Assembly (NCBI RefSeq): GCF_001426665.1
Contig: NZ_LMEY01000030.1
Coordinates: 725-64,724 of the forward strand
DNA: 64,000 nt
Reading direction: 5' to 3'
From: Rhizobium sp. Root1334
GTDB lineage: Bacteria; Pseudomonadota; Alphaproteobacteria; Rhizobiales; Rhizobiaceae
Shown: piece by piece, positions 43,431 to 52,530 of the stretch
How positions within the stretch are numbered: position 1 is the first letter of the stretch
Layout: each line of letters begins with the position of its first letter
The notes under the pieces: model-generated
Database searches by the model: none
Told to the model about the DNA's origin: nothing
Seen by the model: only the letters and a program-made list of their open reading frames with translations
Made by a program: the position numbers and the translations under genes

Positions 43431-44552
43431 TTATTTGTCGTTTTCGAAGTAGCTGTACTTGCCGTCGTCACCCTTCTTCCAGGTGTACATGACGTAGTCC
43501 GGACGGGTGATGTCGCCCTTTTCGTCATAGCCGAACTCGCCGATAACGGTCTTGAACGGACCCTTGCCCTTGATGTTCTCGGCAACAGCCTGCGGATCGT
43601 TGCCGCCGGTGGTCTTGGCAGCTTCAGCGATAACCTGCAGAGCGGAGTAGGAGTAGAGCGTGTAGGCTTCCGGCTCAAAACCGTTGGCACGGAACTTCTC
43701 AACGAGCTCCTTTGCAGCCGGGTTCTTGCGCGGATCCGGAGCGAACGTCATCAGCGTGCCGTTGACTGCGTCACCAGCGATCGAAGCAAGTTCGTTCGAG
43801 ACGATGCCGTCGCCGGACATCAGGGTTGCCTTCAGGCCCTGGTCAGCCATCTGGCGCATGATCAGGCCAGCTTCCGTGTGCAGACCGCCGTAGTAAACCA
43901 GCGATACACCGGCTTCCTTCATCTTGGCGATCAGAGCCGAGAAGTCCTTGTCGCCAGCGGTGATGCCTTCGTAGACGGCTTCCTTGACGCCGGCTTCGTT
44001 CATCGCAGCCTTGGTCAGGTCAGCAAGGCCCTGGCCGTAAGGCGTCTTGTCGTGAACGACGGCAACCTTGGCGTCCTTGAAGTTTGCAGCGATGTAAGCA
44101 CCGGCAACAGCACCCTGCTGGTCGTCACGGCCGCAGGTACGGAAGGTGTTCCACAGGCCGCGTTCGGTGAAGACCGGGTTGGTGGATGCAGGAGTGATCT
44201 GCAAGATGCCGTTTTCAGCATAGACTTCCGAAGCCGGGATCGAGACGCCGGAGTTGAAGTGGCCGATTACGAATTTGACGCCGTCAGCAACAAACTTGTT
44301 GGCAACGGAAACGCCCTGCTTCGGATCGGAAACGTCGTCGCCGAGCACGATCTTGATCTGTTCGCCATTGATACCACCGGCAGCATTGATGTCTGCTGCG
44401 GCCTGCTCAGCACCCTTCTGGAGCTGTGCGCCGAAGGCTGCGTTCGGACCCGTCAGCGGGCCAGCAACACCAACCAGCAGGTCAGCCCATGCAGTGCCGC
44501 TGAAAGCGACCATTGCAGTCAGCGCAACAGCTGACAAAAGTGACTTTTTCAT
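43431..44552 (-). CDS. livJ: Branched-chain amino acid ABC transporter substrate-binding protein
   Basis: 373 residues. The start at 44552 ([23 protein letters not shown]) gives a signal peptide and has a GGGAGTAACAAG ribosome-binding site; an upstream ATG does not. The mature domain begins [36 protein letters not shown], typical of LivJ/BraC, with [30 protein letters not shown]. It presents Leu/Ile/Val, or in rhizobial Bra systems a wider range of amino acids, to LivHM. It is separated from livFGMH by a small membrane-protein gene. Confidence 0.92.
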   Translation of the reverse strand: MKKSLLSAVALTAMVAFSGTAWADLLVGVAGPLTGPNAAFGAQLQKGAEQAAADINAAGGINGEQIKIVLGDDVSDPKQGVSVANKFVADGVKFVIGHFNSGVSIPASEVYAENGILQITPASTNPVFTERGLWNTFRTCGRDDQQGAVAGAYIAANFKDAKVAVVHDKTPYGQGLADLTKAAMNEAGVKEAVYEGITAGDKDFSALIAKMKEAGVSLVYYGGLHTEAGLIMRQMADQGLKATLMSGDGIVSNELASIAGDAVNGTLMTFAPDPRKNPAAKELVEKFRANGFEPEAYTLYSYSALQVIAEAAKTTGGNDPQAVAENIKGKGPFKTVIGEFGYDEKGDITRPDYVMYTWKKGDDGKYSYFENDK

Positions 44553-44674
44553 CTTGTTACTCCCAAAAAAATTGAGCGGGTGCCTTTTTAAACCAGTCAC
44601 GATACCCACCATAATCGCGCCGGTATTCTTATCTCCGTGCCAGTATCAAAGGCTCTGACGCGGGGTTCCCTCTG

Positions 44675-45019
44675 TCATTTTGACTTCCACGAGAAAGGCG
44701 ACACCTTCTCGTAAAGCCAGTAGTAATTGTTGGTCATCTGCTGCGTACGGTAGTAACGATAACCAGCCGTAGCAAACAGCAAAAGAATGATCGTGTCCAC
44801 GACATAGTACTGTAAAGTCAACATGCTGCCGTTGAAAAGCGCATGATGGATGAACCGGATCGCCACACCCAGAAGTAGCGTATAGAATACCAGGACCCGG
44901 TAGCCGCTCCAGCCTTCGGCCGCACTCTTTCCGGTGCGCCACGCCGTCCATCCACCCATCACGATGGTGATCAGCGCGAAGTACAGAACCGAGGGTTCTT
45001 CGTAGAGAATGCCTTGCAT
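44675..45019 (-). CDS. DUF6867-like small membrane protein of the liv cluster
   Basis: 114 residues with three hydrophobic helices (about 9-26, 40-58 and 72-90). It begins MQGILYEEPSVLYFALITIVMGGW and ends with a Tyr-rich, charged tail (YRYYRTQQMTNNYYWLYEKVSPFSWKSK). The ATG at 45019 has an excellent AAGGGGAGAAACGG ribosome-binding site; an ATG six codons upstream overlaps it. It lies between livF and livJ, where many Rhizobiales carry this family. No function is established; an accessory role to the transporter is plausible from context only. Confidence 0.75.
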   Translation of the reverse strand: MQGILYEEPSVLYFALITIVMGGWTAWRTGKSAAEGWSGYRVLVFYTLLLGVAIRFIHHALFNGSMLTLQYYVVDTIILLLFATAGYRYYRTQQMTNNYYWLYEKVSPFSWKSK

Positions 45020-45137
45020 TCCGTTTCTCCCCTTCAAAGCGCCGTGCGATTTTCAAACCGCATGCGAACGCTCCAATATATCGGATAGGCAAACCGGCCC
45101 GGCTCCAAGGAAACCTCTGACGCGGGCCGGAATGCCA

Positions 45138-45863
45138 TCAATGATGACCGCCTTCGAGATAGGCGGCGCGCACTTCCGGATTGGCCAGCAACTCCTTGCC
45201 GCCGCCGCTCATCGTCACCTTGCCGTTGACCATGACGTAACCACGGTGCGACAGCTTCAGGGCGGCAAAGGCATTCTGCTCGACGAGGAATACCGTCAGG
45301 CCTTCCTCTTCATTGAGCTTCTTGATCGCGGCAAAGATGCCCTTGACGATCAGCGGCGCCAGACCAAGCGAAGGCTCGTCGAGAAGCAGCAGTTTCGGAC
45401 GTGCCATCAGCGCGCGGCCGATCGACAGCATCTGCTGCTCGCCGCCCGAAAGCGTTCCACCGCGCTGCGCCTGGCGCTCCTTGAGGCGCGGAAACAGCGT
45501 GAAGATCTTTTCCACGTCCTCGTTGAAATATTTCAGATTGTCGAGGCTGGCGCCCATCTGAAGATTTTCATAAACCGTCATGCGCGGAAATATCCGCCGT
45601 CCTTCCGGCGACTGGGCGATCCGCAGCCGCGCGATCTCATGCGTCGGCATCCGGGTGATGTCCTGCCCGTCAAAAATAACCGAGCCGGTTTTGGCCTGCG
45701 GGCTGCCGCAGATCGTCATCATCAGTGTCGACTTGCCGGCACCGTTGGCGCCGATCATGCAGACGATTTCGCCACGCTTGACTTCCACCTCGACGCCCGC
45801 AAGCGCTCTGATGTTGCCGTAATAAGTCTCGACGTCTTTTACATGCAGAAGGTTACCGCTCAT
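45138..45863 (-). CDS. livF: Branched-chain amino acid ABC transporter ATP-binding protein LivF
   Basis: 241 residues. Walker A is GANGAGKSTLMMTICG, the signature LSGGEQQMLSIGRAL, and Walker B LLLLDEPSLGLAPLI. It starts MSGNLLHVKDVETYYGNIRAL and overlaps the livG stop (ATGA at 45860). It forms the ATPase dimer with LivG. Confidence 0.94.
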   Translation of the reverse strand: MSGNLLHVKDVETYYGNIRALAGVEVEVKRGEIVCMIGANGAGKSTLMMTICGSPQAKTGSVIFDGQDITRMPTHEIARLRIAQSPEGRRIFPRMTVYENLQMGASLDNLKYFNEDVEKIFTLFPRLKERQAQRGGTLSGGEQQMLSIGRALMARPKLLLLDEPSLGLAPLIVKGIFAAIKKLNEEEGLTVFLVEQNAFAALKLSHRGYVMVNGKVTMSGGGKELLANPEVRAAYLEGGHH

Positions 45864-46747
45864 TTGTGCGTATCTCCCGGCGCAACTTCGGCGATTTCCT
45901 CGATCTGTTCGATCACCTCTTCGACCTCATCATCTTCAACGCCGAGATAGGCCGCAATAACCTTCGGATCGTTCTTCACATGGTCCGGATTGCCATCCGA
46001 AATCTTCTGACCGTATTCCAGGACGACGACATGGTCGGAAATTTCCATGACCACGGACATGTCGTGCTCGATCAGCAGGATTGAGGTTCCGGTATCCTTG
46101 CGGATTGAGCGCAACAACTCGTTGAGCGCCAGCGATTCGCGCGGATTGAGTCCAGCTGCCGGTTCGTCGAGGCAGAGGAATTCGGGCCCGGTGCACATCG
46201 CGCGGGCAATTTCCAGACGGCGCTGGGCGCCGTAAGGCAGATCGCCCGCCGGATCGTCGGCCCGGTCAATCAGGTTTGCCTTGTCGAGCCAATATTTTGC
46301 CTGTTCGATCGACTGCGCCGCCGCCCGCTTGTAGGCAGGAAATCCAAGAAGGCCGAGAACCGTGTAGCCCGATGCCAGCATCAGCTTGTTATGCTGCGCA
46401 ACCAGGAGGTTTTCCAGAACCGTCAGGCCCGAGAAAAGCCGGATATTCTGGAACGTACGAGCCACCTTGGCGTCGCGGTTGACCTCGAAATCCGACATGC
46501 GCTCGAGCAGGTATTCCTTGCCCGCCTTCTGCCGCATCGTGATCATGCCCATCGTCGGCTTGTAGAAGCCGGTGATGCAGTTGAACACCGTGGTCTTGCC
46601 GGCCCCGTTCGGGCCGATCAGTGCAGTGATGTCGCCACGATAGGCTTCGAACGACAGGTCGTTGATGGCCATCAGGCCGCCGAAGCGCATCGACAAATGG
46701 TCGACTTTGAGGATTGGATCTTTCGTCATCGTATTCGTTCCGGCCAT
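45860..46747 (-). CDS. livG: Branched-chain amino acid ABC transporter ATP-binding protein LivG
   Basis: 295 residues, about 40 longer than usual LivG. Walker A is GPNGAGKTTVFNCITG, the signature-region LPYGAQRRLEIARAM and Walker B LCLDEPAAGLNPRE. The extra length is a C-terminal acidic tail (DDEVEEVIEQIEEIAEVAPGDTHK) beyond the normal AYLG ending. The start is ATG 46747, 2 bases from the livM stop; MTKDPILK at 46729 is an alternative start giving 289 residues. Confidence 0.92.
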   Translation of the reverse strand: MAGTNTMTKDPILKVDHLSMRFGGLMAINDLSFEAYRGDITALIGPNGAGKTTVFNCITGFYKPTMGMITMRQKAGKEYLLERMSDFEVNRDAKVARTFQNIRLFSGLTVLENLLVAQHNKLMLASGYTVLGLLGFPAYKRAAAQSIEQAKYWLDKANLIDRADDPAGDLPYGAQRRLEIARAMCTGPEFLCLDEPAAGLNPRESLALNELLRSIRKDTGTSILLIEHDMSVVMEISDHVVVLEYGQKISDGNPDHVKNDPKVIAAYLGVEDDEVEEVIEQIEEIAEVAPGDTHK

Positions 46748-46749
46748 GA

Positions 46750-48135
46750 TCAACCGTGACCTTCCTTGGTGAAGCTGCCGGAGACATTCTTGCGCTCTCG
46801 CAGGAATGCCGTGGGTTCGCGCGAGCCGACAAAGCCGCGTGGTTTCCACACCATGACAATGATCATGGCCAGGCCGAAGATCAGCATGCGATAGAGTTCC
46901 GGGGTAAAATCAGGCCCGAAGATATGTTTCAGGAATTCCATTTCACGCAGCAACTCGGTGCCACCGATCATCAGCGTCGCCGCAACAGCGATACCGATCA
47001 GCGAGCCCATGCCGCCCAGAACCACGATGGCAAGAATGATAGCCGATTCCAGGAAGACGAAGCTTTCCGGCGAGACGAAGCCCTGGCGAACGGCGAAGAA
47101 GGAGCCGGCAAAGCCACCGAACATGGCACCCGTTGCGAATGCCGTGAGCTTGGTCGTCACCGTATTGATGCCGAGCGAGCGGCAGGCGATCTCGTCTTCG
47201 CGCAATGCTTCCCAGGCACGGCCGATCGGCATGCGGCGCAGACGGATCGTCACGAAGGCTGTCAGCAGGCAGAGCGCCAGGATCAGGTAGAACAGGAAGA
47301 TTTTGTAGTATGCCGACGACATCGGCAACCCGAATACCTTGGCGAAATTGTTCGATGCACTGACATCGAACGACCAGATACCGAAAACCGAGGCCTTGGC
47401 GATACCGGAGATACCGAAGGTACCCTTGGTAACGGCGGTCCAGTTGATCAGAACCAGCCGGATGATTTCGCCGAAGGCGAGCGTCACGATCGCCAGGTAA
47501 TCGCCCTTCAGACGCAGAACCGGGAAACCGAGGATCATGCCCCAGAGAGCCGCAAAAATGCCGGCCATCGGCAACAGGACCCAGAACGACAGACCGAAGT
47601 AAGACGACAGCAATGCGTAGGAATATGCACCGACAGCATAGAAGGCGACATAACCGAGATCAAGAAGGCCCGCGAGGCCAACAACGATGTTCAAGCCCCA
47701 GGCCAGCATCACGTAGATCAGAATCTGGATGCCGAAATTATCGACCCATTTCAACGAGCCCTGGAAGCCGAAAATGGCGACCATGATCGGCGGATAGACA
47801 AGCAGGACCGCGACCGCGATCATGCTGAAGTTGCGCGTCACGAAGCCGGGTTCCTTCACGCCTGCACTGGCCTTTGAAGCCTTGCGCTCAGCGAGATAGG
47901 GACGGATGAAGGCCACCGACAGGAAGCGTCCAACCGCGGCGATGGCGACGAAAACCGCCAGCAATCCCCAGCGTTGAACGAGGACCAACTCGTTCAGGAT
48001 GTTCTGGTCGGTCTTCAGGCCGACGAACAGAACGAACAGGCCAAGGGCGACGAGGCCCGCATAAAACGCCTCGCGCAGAGCCCGCGCCATCAGATTGCTG
48101 CCGGCGCTCTCAGGTGTGTTGGTAATGTTTGCCAT
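46750..48135 (-). CDS. livM: Branched-chain amino acid ABC transporter permease LivM
   Basis: 461 residues. It has an N-terminal extension with two or three helices (residues about 20-110), then the LivM core with GLAGLLDLGYVAFYAVGAYSYALL and REDEIACRSLGINTVTTKLTAFATGAMFGGFAG. A basic C-terminal tail follows (KPRGFVGSREPTAFLRERK). It starts 4 bases after the livH stop. Confidence 0.93.
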   Translation of the reverse strand: MANITNTPESAGSNLMARALREAFYAGLVALGLFVLFVGLKTDQNILNELVLVQRWGLLAVFVAIAAVGRFLSVAFIRPYLAERKASKASAGVKEPGFVTRNFSMIAVAVLLVYPPIMVAIFGFQGSLKWVDNFGIQILIYVMLAWGLNIVVGLAGLLDLGYVAFYAVGAYSYALLSSYFGLSFWVLLPMAGIFAALWGMILGFPVLRLKGDYLAIVTLAFGEIIRLVLINWTAVTKGTFGISGIAKASVFGIWSFDVSASNNFAKVFGLPMSSAYYKIFLFYLILALCLLTAFVTIRLRRMPIGRAWEALREDEIACRSLGINTVTTKLTAFATGAMFGGFAGSFFAVRQGFVSPESFVFLESAIILAIVVLGGMGSLIGIAVAATLMIGGTELLREMEFLKHIFGPDFTPELYRMLIFGLAMIIVMVWKPRGFVGSREPTAFLRERKNVSGSFTKEGHG

Positions 48136-48139
48136 TGAA

Positions 48140-49045
48140 TTATACCTTCTCGACTTCCGGCCGACCCAGAATACCAGACGGCTTGAAAATCAGCACGATG
48201 GCGAGGATCGAGAATGTCGCGACATCCTTGTAGTCGATGGTGAAATAGGCAGACCACAGAGACTCGATGAGCCCGATCATCAGACCGCCCAGCACAGCTC
48301 CCGGCAGTGAGCCGATGCCACCCAGAACCGCGGCCGTGAAGGCCTTGACGCCCGGCGTGAAGCCATCCGTGAAGACGATGACACCATAATACATCAGGTA
48401 CATGGTTCCGGCGACAGCAGCCAGCGCCGCGCCCATGACGAAGGTGATCGAGATGGTTTTGTCGACGTCGATGCCCAGCAATGCCGCCATCTTGCGGTCC
48501 TGCTCGGTGGCGCGCTGCGCACGGCCAAGCGGCGTGTGGTTGACGATATACCAGAAGATCGTCAGCAGAACCGCAGTCACCACAACAATGATGATCTGTT
48601 TCAACGAGATCGAGATGCCGAAAACATTGTAAACCGACGACACCAGCGGCGGGATCGGCTTGTTGCGCGGGCCTTGCGTCACCTGAATGAAGTTCGACAG
48701 AGCGATGGACATGCCGATCGCGGTAATCAGTGGCGCGAGGCGAAACGAACCGCGTAGCGGGCGGTAAGCCATCTTCTCAATGACCCAGTTCCACAACCCG
48801 GTCATCAGCATCGCCACGATGATCATGACGAAAAGGGCAAGTGCGATCGGAACACCGCCGAACAAACCCACAAGAACCAGGTAAACAATAAGTGCTGCGA
48901 AACCGCCAAGCATGAAGATATCGCCGTGAGCGAAGTTCACCATGCCGATAATGCCGTAAACCATTGTATAACCAATGGCAATCAAACCGTAAATAGAGCC
49001 AAGAGTCAGCCCGTTGACGAGCTGCTGGACAAAATACTCCATCAA
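48140..49045 (-). CDS. livH: Branched-chain amino acid ABC transporter permease LivH
   Basis: 301 residues, eight helices, with the family block NGLTLGSIYGLIAIGYTMVYGIIGMVNFAHGDIFMLGGF at the N-terminus and RATEQDRKMAALLGIDVDKTISITFVMGAALAAVAG as coupling loop. It is the first gene of livHMGF. Its GGGGGATATTG ribosome-binding site lies just after an unusually perfect palindrome (49055-49078). Confidence 0.94.
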   Translation of the reverse strand: MMEYFVQQLVNGLTLGSIYGLIAIGYTMVYGIIGMVNFAHGDIFMLGGFAALIVYLVLVGLFGGVPIALALFVMIIVAMLMTGLWNWVIEKMAYRPLRGSFRLAPLITAIGMSIALSNFIQVTQGPRNKPIPPLVSSVYNVFGISISLKQIIIVVVTAVLLTIFWYIVNHTPLGRAQRATEQDRKMAALLGIDVDKTISITFVMGAALAAVAGTMYLMYYGVIVFTDGFTPGVKAFTAAVLGGIGSLPGAVLGGLMIGLIESLWSAYFTIDYKDVATFSILAIVLIFKPSGILGRPEVEKV

Positions 49046-49054
49046 TATCCCCCG

Positions 49055-49078
49055 GGTCTGATCCTAGTAGGTCAGACC
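49055..49078. promoter_or_regulatory. Palindrome in the livH leader
   Basis: Arms GGTCTGA and TCAGACC enclose CCTA-G-TAGG with one bulged T, making a nearly perfect 24-base palindrome. It ends 9 bases ahead of the livH start codon, next to its ribosome-binding site. It could be an operator for a dimeric repressor or, as RNA, a stem that controls livHMGF translation. Confidence 0.55.
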
Positions 49079-49348
49079 TCTTCTTTTCGTGGCTCTTTCT
49101 GAGCCTTTTCGATAGAGGATTCCATAATGCTTTCAGACCAAAAGTGAAGCTTAAAATGATGCTTTCCTGAATTTCTTTCCCATTTTAGTGATATTGACGC
49201 TTAAACAGTCGAAAAATCAAAAATAGTGCAGTTTACGCCCTGTTTTTGGGCATAAGACCGTGAATTATACGGTTAAACATGGCCTCGCCCCGGCGAGCGC
49301 GTTCAACGCCAGCCGGGTCTATGAAATGCCGCGACTGCAATCGAACGG
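49079..49348 (-). other. Intergenic region between the FAD oxidoreductase gene and livH
   Basis: No gene is supported here; the short frames overlapping it are not conserved-looking. The region is AT-rich from 49120 to 49240. On the minus strand, small hairpins ACCGT-N7-ACGGT (about 49256-49272) and GCCC-N7-GGGC (about 49238-49252) may end the FAD oxidoreductase transcript. The livH promoter should lie in the AT-rich part. Confidence 0.5.
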
Positions 49349-51775
49349 TCAGGATCGCATGCGCGAACCGTTGGCATCGAAAAGCGGCTGCATCTGCAGG
49401 CGGGCGGGCAGCATCTCGCCCAGCAATTCAACTTGCCACCCCTCGACCTCATCCGCAACCTCCTTTGGAACATAGCCTATCGCCACCGAAACACCGGACG
49501 CATGGGCATAGCCGCCCGATGTCACCCAGCCACAGACCTTGCCGTTCAGCGAGATCGGCTCGTCGCCGATCACATCAGCGTCCCTGGCCTCGATGATGAA
49601 AGTGCGTAGCCGCAAGGTGCCGCCTTCGGCCTTTTCCCTGGCCGCCGCCTGCTTGCCGATGAAGTCAGCATCCTTCTTCAGGGCAACGAATCGCCCGAGC
49701 CCGGCTTCGAATGGCCCGTAAAGCGGGCGGTATTCGCGCGACCAGCTGCCGAAGGATTTTTCGACTCGCAGCGCGTTAAGCGCCCGCAGCCCAAACGGCC
49801 TGATATCAAATTCTGCACCAGCCCCCATGATCAGGTCGTAGAGATAGCGCTGATATTCCGGCTTCATCCAGATTTCATAACCGAGATCGCCGGTGTAGCT
49901 GACACGGCCGACGATTGCAGGCGCCATGCCGAGATCCATCCGGCGGATATCCATGAAGGCAAAGGCCTCGTCGGACATATCGAGATGCGTCAGCTTGGAA
50001 ATCAGCGCACGGGAATTGGGGCCGGCAATCGACAGCCCGACCAACTGCAGGTTCAACGCTTTCAGCGTCACCGAGCCGCCCTTCGGCAGATGGCTCTCGA
50101 ACCAGCGCATATGGTAATCTTCCGCAATGCCTGAGCCGATCAGCAGGAAATCCCCTTCCCCGAGCTTTGCCAGCGTGAAGTCGCCGATCAGCTTGCCGTC
50201 GTCCTTCAGCATCGGCGCCAGCGACATCCGGCCAATAGCCGGGATGCGGCAGGTCAGCATGTGGTCGAGCCAGGCTTCCGCGCCCTTGCCGGTGATCGTG
50301 TATTTGGCAAAGCCGGAGGTCTCCATCACACCAACGCTGTTCCGCACAGCCTTGGCTTCGGCACCCACAACGTCGAAATCGTTGGAGCGGCGCCAGGAGA
50401 ATTTGTCCTCCTCGCCCTTCGGCGCGAACCACAGCGGCGCTTCCAGCCCATAGGAGGCCCCGAAGACGGCACCTGCGTCCTTCAGCTTGTCGTAGATCGG
50501 CGTGGTCAGGAACGGACGCGCACCCGGCAATTCTTCGTTCGGATAGCGGATCGAGAAGCGGCGGGAATAGTTTTCGCGCACCTTGGCATTGGTGAAGCCG
50601 AGCGTGGCGAAATCGCCGTAACGCGAGACGTCCATGGCAAACACGTCAAAGCCCGGGTCGCCATAGATAATCCAGTTGGCCAGCGCCAGACCGACGCCAC
50701 CGCCCTGGCTAAACCCGGCCATGACGGCGCAGGCCGACCAGTAGTTGGTGAGGCCACGCACCGGGCCGACGAGCGGGTTGCCGTCCGGCGAGAAGGTGAA
50801 GGGGCCGTTGATGATCTTCTTGATGCCGGCATTGTTGAAGGCCGGGAAGTGGCGGAAACCGACTTCGAGTTCAGGCGTGATACGCTCGATATCCTCGGCC
50901 AGCAATTCATGGCCGAAGTCCCATGACGTGGTGATCGGCGACCACGGGCGGCAGGCCTTTTCATAGGTACCCATCAGCATGCCATTGCGTTCCTGGCGCA
51001 GGTAAATCTCGCCATCGAAATCGACGCAATGCATCAGTTCCTTGCCGCGCGTCTGGTTGAATTCGATGACTTCCGGCATGTCCTCGGTGATGAGATACAT
51101 GTGCTCCATGGCCAGCACCGGCAGTTCCAGCCCCGTCATGCGGCCAACCTCGCGTGCCCACAGACCAGCGGCGTTGACGACATGCTCGGCGATGATCTCA
51201 CCCTTGTTGGTGATCACCCGCCATGAGCCGTCCTCCAGCTGGACAAGATCCTCCACCTTGGTGTGCAGGTAGATATCAGCGCCGTTCTTCTTGGCGGATT
51301 TGGCATAGGCATGGGTGGTGCCATAGGGATCGAGATGGCCCTCGACCGGATCGAACACGGCGCCAACGAACTGCGTGGGATCAAGCAGCGGCATCAGCTC
51401 ATGCGCTTCCTTCGGCGTCAAAAGCTCGGCTTCCAGCCCCATATATCGGCCCTTGGCAAGGATCGACTTCATCCAGTCGAACCGCTCCTTGGTTGCCGCC
51501 AGCATCATGCCGGACGTCATGTGGAGGCCGATGTCCTGGCCGGAATACTCCTGGATTTCCTTGTAGAGTTCGACCGTATATTTCTGCAGCTTGGCGACGT
51601 TCGGATCGCCATTAATCGTGTGCATGCCGCCGGCCGCATGCCAAGTGGAACCGGAGGTGAGTTCCGAGCGCTCCAGAAGTACCACATCGGTCCAGCCGAA
51701 CTTCGTCAGATGATAAAGGATCGAGCAACCGACGACGCCGCCGCCGATAACGACGACCCTGGCATGGCTTTTCAT
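49349..51775 (-). CDS. FAD-dependent dimethylglycine/sarcosine dehydrogenase-like oxidoreductase
   Basis: 808 residues. The N-terminal half is a DAO-type FAD domain (VVVIGGGVVGCSILYHLTKFGWTDVVLLER, then SGSTWHAAGGMHT, where the histidine is the covalent-FAD site of this family). The C-terminal half from about residue 430 is an aminomethyltransferase (GcvT) fold with LSIAGPNSRALISKL, GDLGYEIWM and GFVTSGGYAHASGVSVAIGYV-type blocks, which binds tetrahydrofolate. It should N-demethylate a methylated glycine and pass the one-carbon unit to folate. The start at 51775 (MKSHARVV) has an AGAATATCC leader; a longer frame is unsupported. It is next to soxGADB, which act on sarcosine. Confidence 0.88.
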   Translation of the reverse strand: MKSHARVVVIGGGVVGCSILYHLTKFGWTDVVLLERSELTSGSTWHAAGGMHTINGDPNVAKLQKYTVELYKEIQEYSGQDIGLHMTSGMMLAATKERFDWMKSILAKGRYMGLEAELLTPKEAHELMPLLDPTQFVGAVFDPVEGHLDPYGTTHAYAKSAKKNGADIYLHTKVEDLVQLEDGSWRVITNKGEIIAEHVVNAAGLWAREVGRMTGLELPVLAMEHMYLITEDMPEVIEFNQTRGKELMHCVDFDGEIYLRQERNGMLMGTYEKACRPWSPITTSWDFGHELLAEDIERITPELEVGFRHFPAFNNAGIKKIINGPFTFSPDGNPLVGPVRGLTNYWSACAVMAGFSQGGGVGLALANWIIYGDPGFDVFAMDVSRYGDFATLGFTNAKVRENYSRRFSIRYPNEELPGARPFLTTPIYDKLKDAGAVFGASYGLEAPLWFAPKGEEDKFSWRRSNDFDVVGAEAKAVRNSVGVMETSGFAKYTITGKGAEAWLDHMLTCRIPAIGRMSLAPMLKDDGKLIGDFTLAKLGEGDFLLIGSGIAEDYHMRWFESHLPKGGSVTLKALNLQLVGLSIAGPNSRALISKLTHLDMSDEAFAFMDIRRMDLGMAPAIVGRVSYTGDLGYEIWMKPEYQRYLYDLIMGAGAEFDIRPFGLRALNALRVEKSFGSWSREYRPLYGPFEAGLGRFVALKKDADFIGKQAAAREKAEGGTLRLRTFIIEARDADVIGDEPISLNGKVCGWVTSGGYAHASGVSVAIGYVPKEVADEVEGWQVELLGEMLPARLQMQPLFDANGSRMRS

Positions 51776-51956
51776 GGATATTCTCCGGTTTCGGGATTGC
51801 TTGCGAAAAGCATCCCGCTCAGTTAAGCGAAATCTTGGCTGTCGAAACCGTACCGGCAAAGCCGCCGCTGTGAAAGATATCCCTGCGAACAGGTCTTGCC
51901 CATTCCCGCCATCGGCTACTTCAGGAGCGCCGTAAAAACGTCATGCGATGCCGCTT

Positions 51957-52517
51957 TTATCCCCGGACGGAGAAACCGGCGGAGAGATCGAATTCCCGGC
52001 CCATCACTTTCAGATCATCGAAGAGCGCGACGGCGAAGCTGCGCATGACGATCAGCTCGAATTCGTTCTCACCGGTGCGGGCCAGATTGACGCTGATATG
52101 GCCGCAAAGCACATTGACGGATGTCCCGGTCTCGAAGATCGCCGGATGCAGATCGGTGGCAATGCCCTTGGCAAGGATCCGCCGGACATTGGGGCCGGAC
52201 AGCCTGAAAACGACGCGGCCATCGCTCTGATCGACAATGTAGGCCGTCTCTGCCAAAAGCAGGGACAAATTGCGATGCAGGCTTTCCGCCGTTTGCGGCT
52301 GCGACACAGCCAGCCACTCGCCGGGTCCCGAAAAGCGGGCTGACGCATCGCCCGAAGCAGCCAATCCAGCAGCCACAGAAGCCTCCTCGCCGTCCATAGC
52401 CATAACCGAAACGATTGCGACAACGCGCGGAATATCCAGATGGTCAACCGCGCGAATGCCCGGTTCCAGCGGCAGCAGATCATCCAGGGGATGGCGGGAA
52501 ATATAGGTTCTGCTCAT
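51957..52517 (-). CDS. soxG: Sarcosine oxidase gamma subunit
   Basis: 186 residues, GcvT-like fold fragment. It has FSGPGEWLAVS, VVFRLSGPNVRRILAKGIATDLHPAIFETGTSV and LIVMRSFAVALFDDLKVMGREFDL, the usual SoxG pattern. It is the last gene of soxB-D-A-G and starts 13 bases after soxA. It is a structural subunit of the heterotetrameric enzyme. Confidence 0.88.
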   Translation of the reverse strand: MSRTYISRHPLDDLLPLEPGIRAVDHLDIPRVVAIVSVMAMDGEEASVAAGLAASGDASARFSGPGEWLAVSQPQTAESLHRNLSLLLAETAYIVDQSDGRVVFRLSGPNVRRILAKGIATDLHPAIFETGTSVNVLCGHISVNLARTGENEFELIVMRSFAVALFDDLKVMGREFDLSAGFSVRG

Positions 52518-52530
52518 GTCCGCATCCGCC

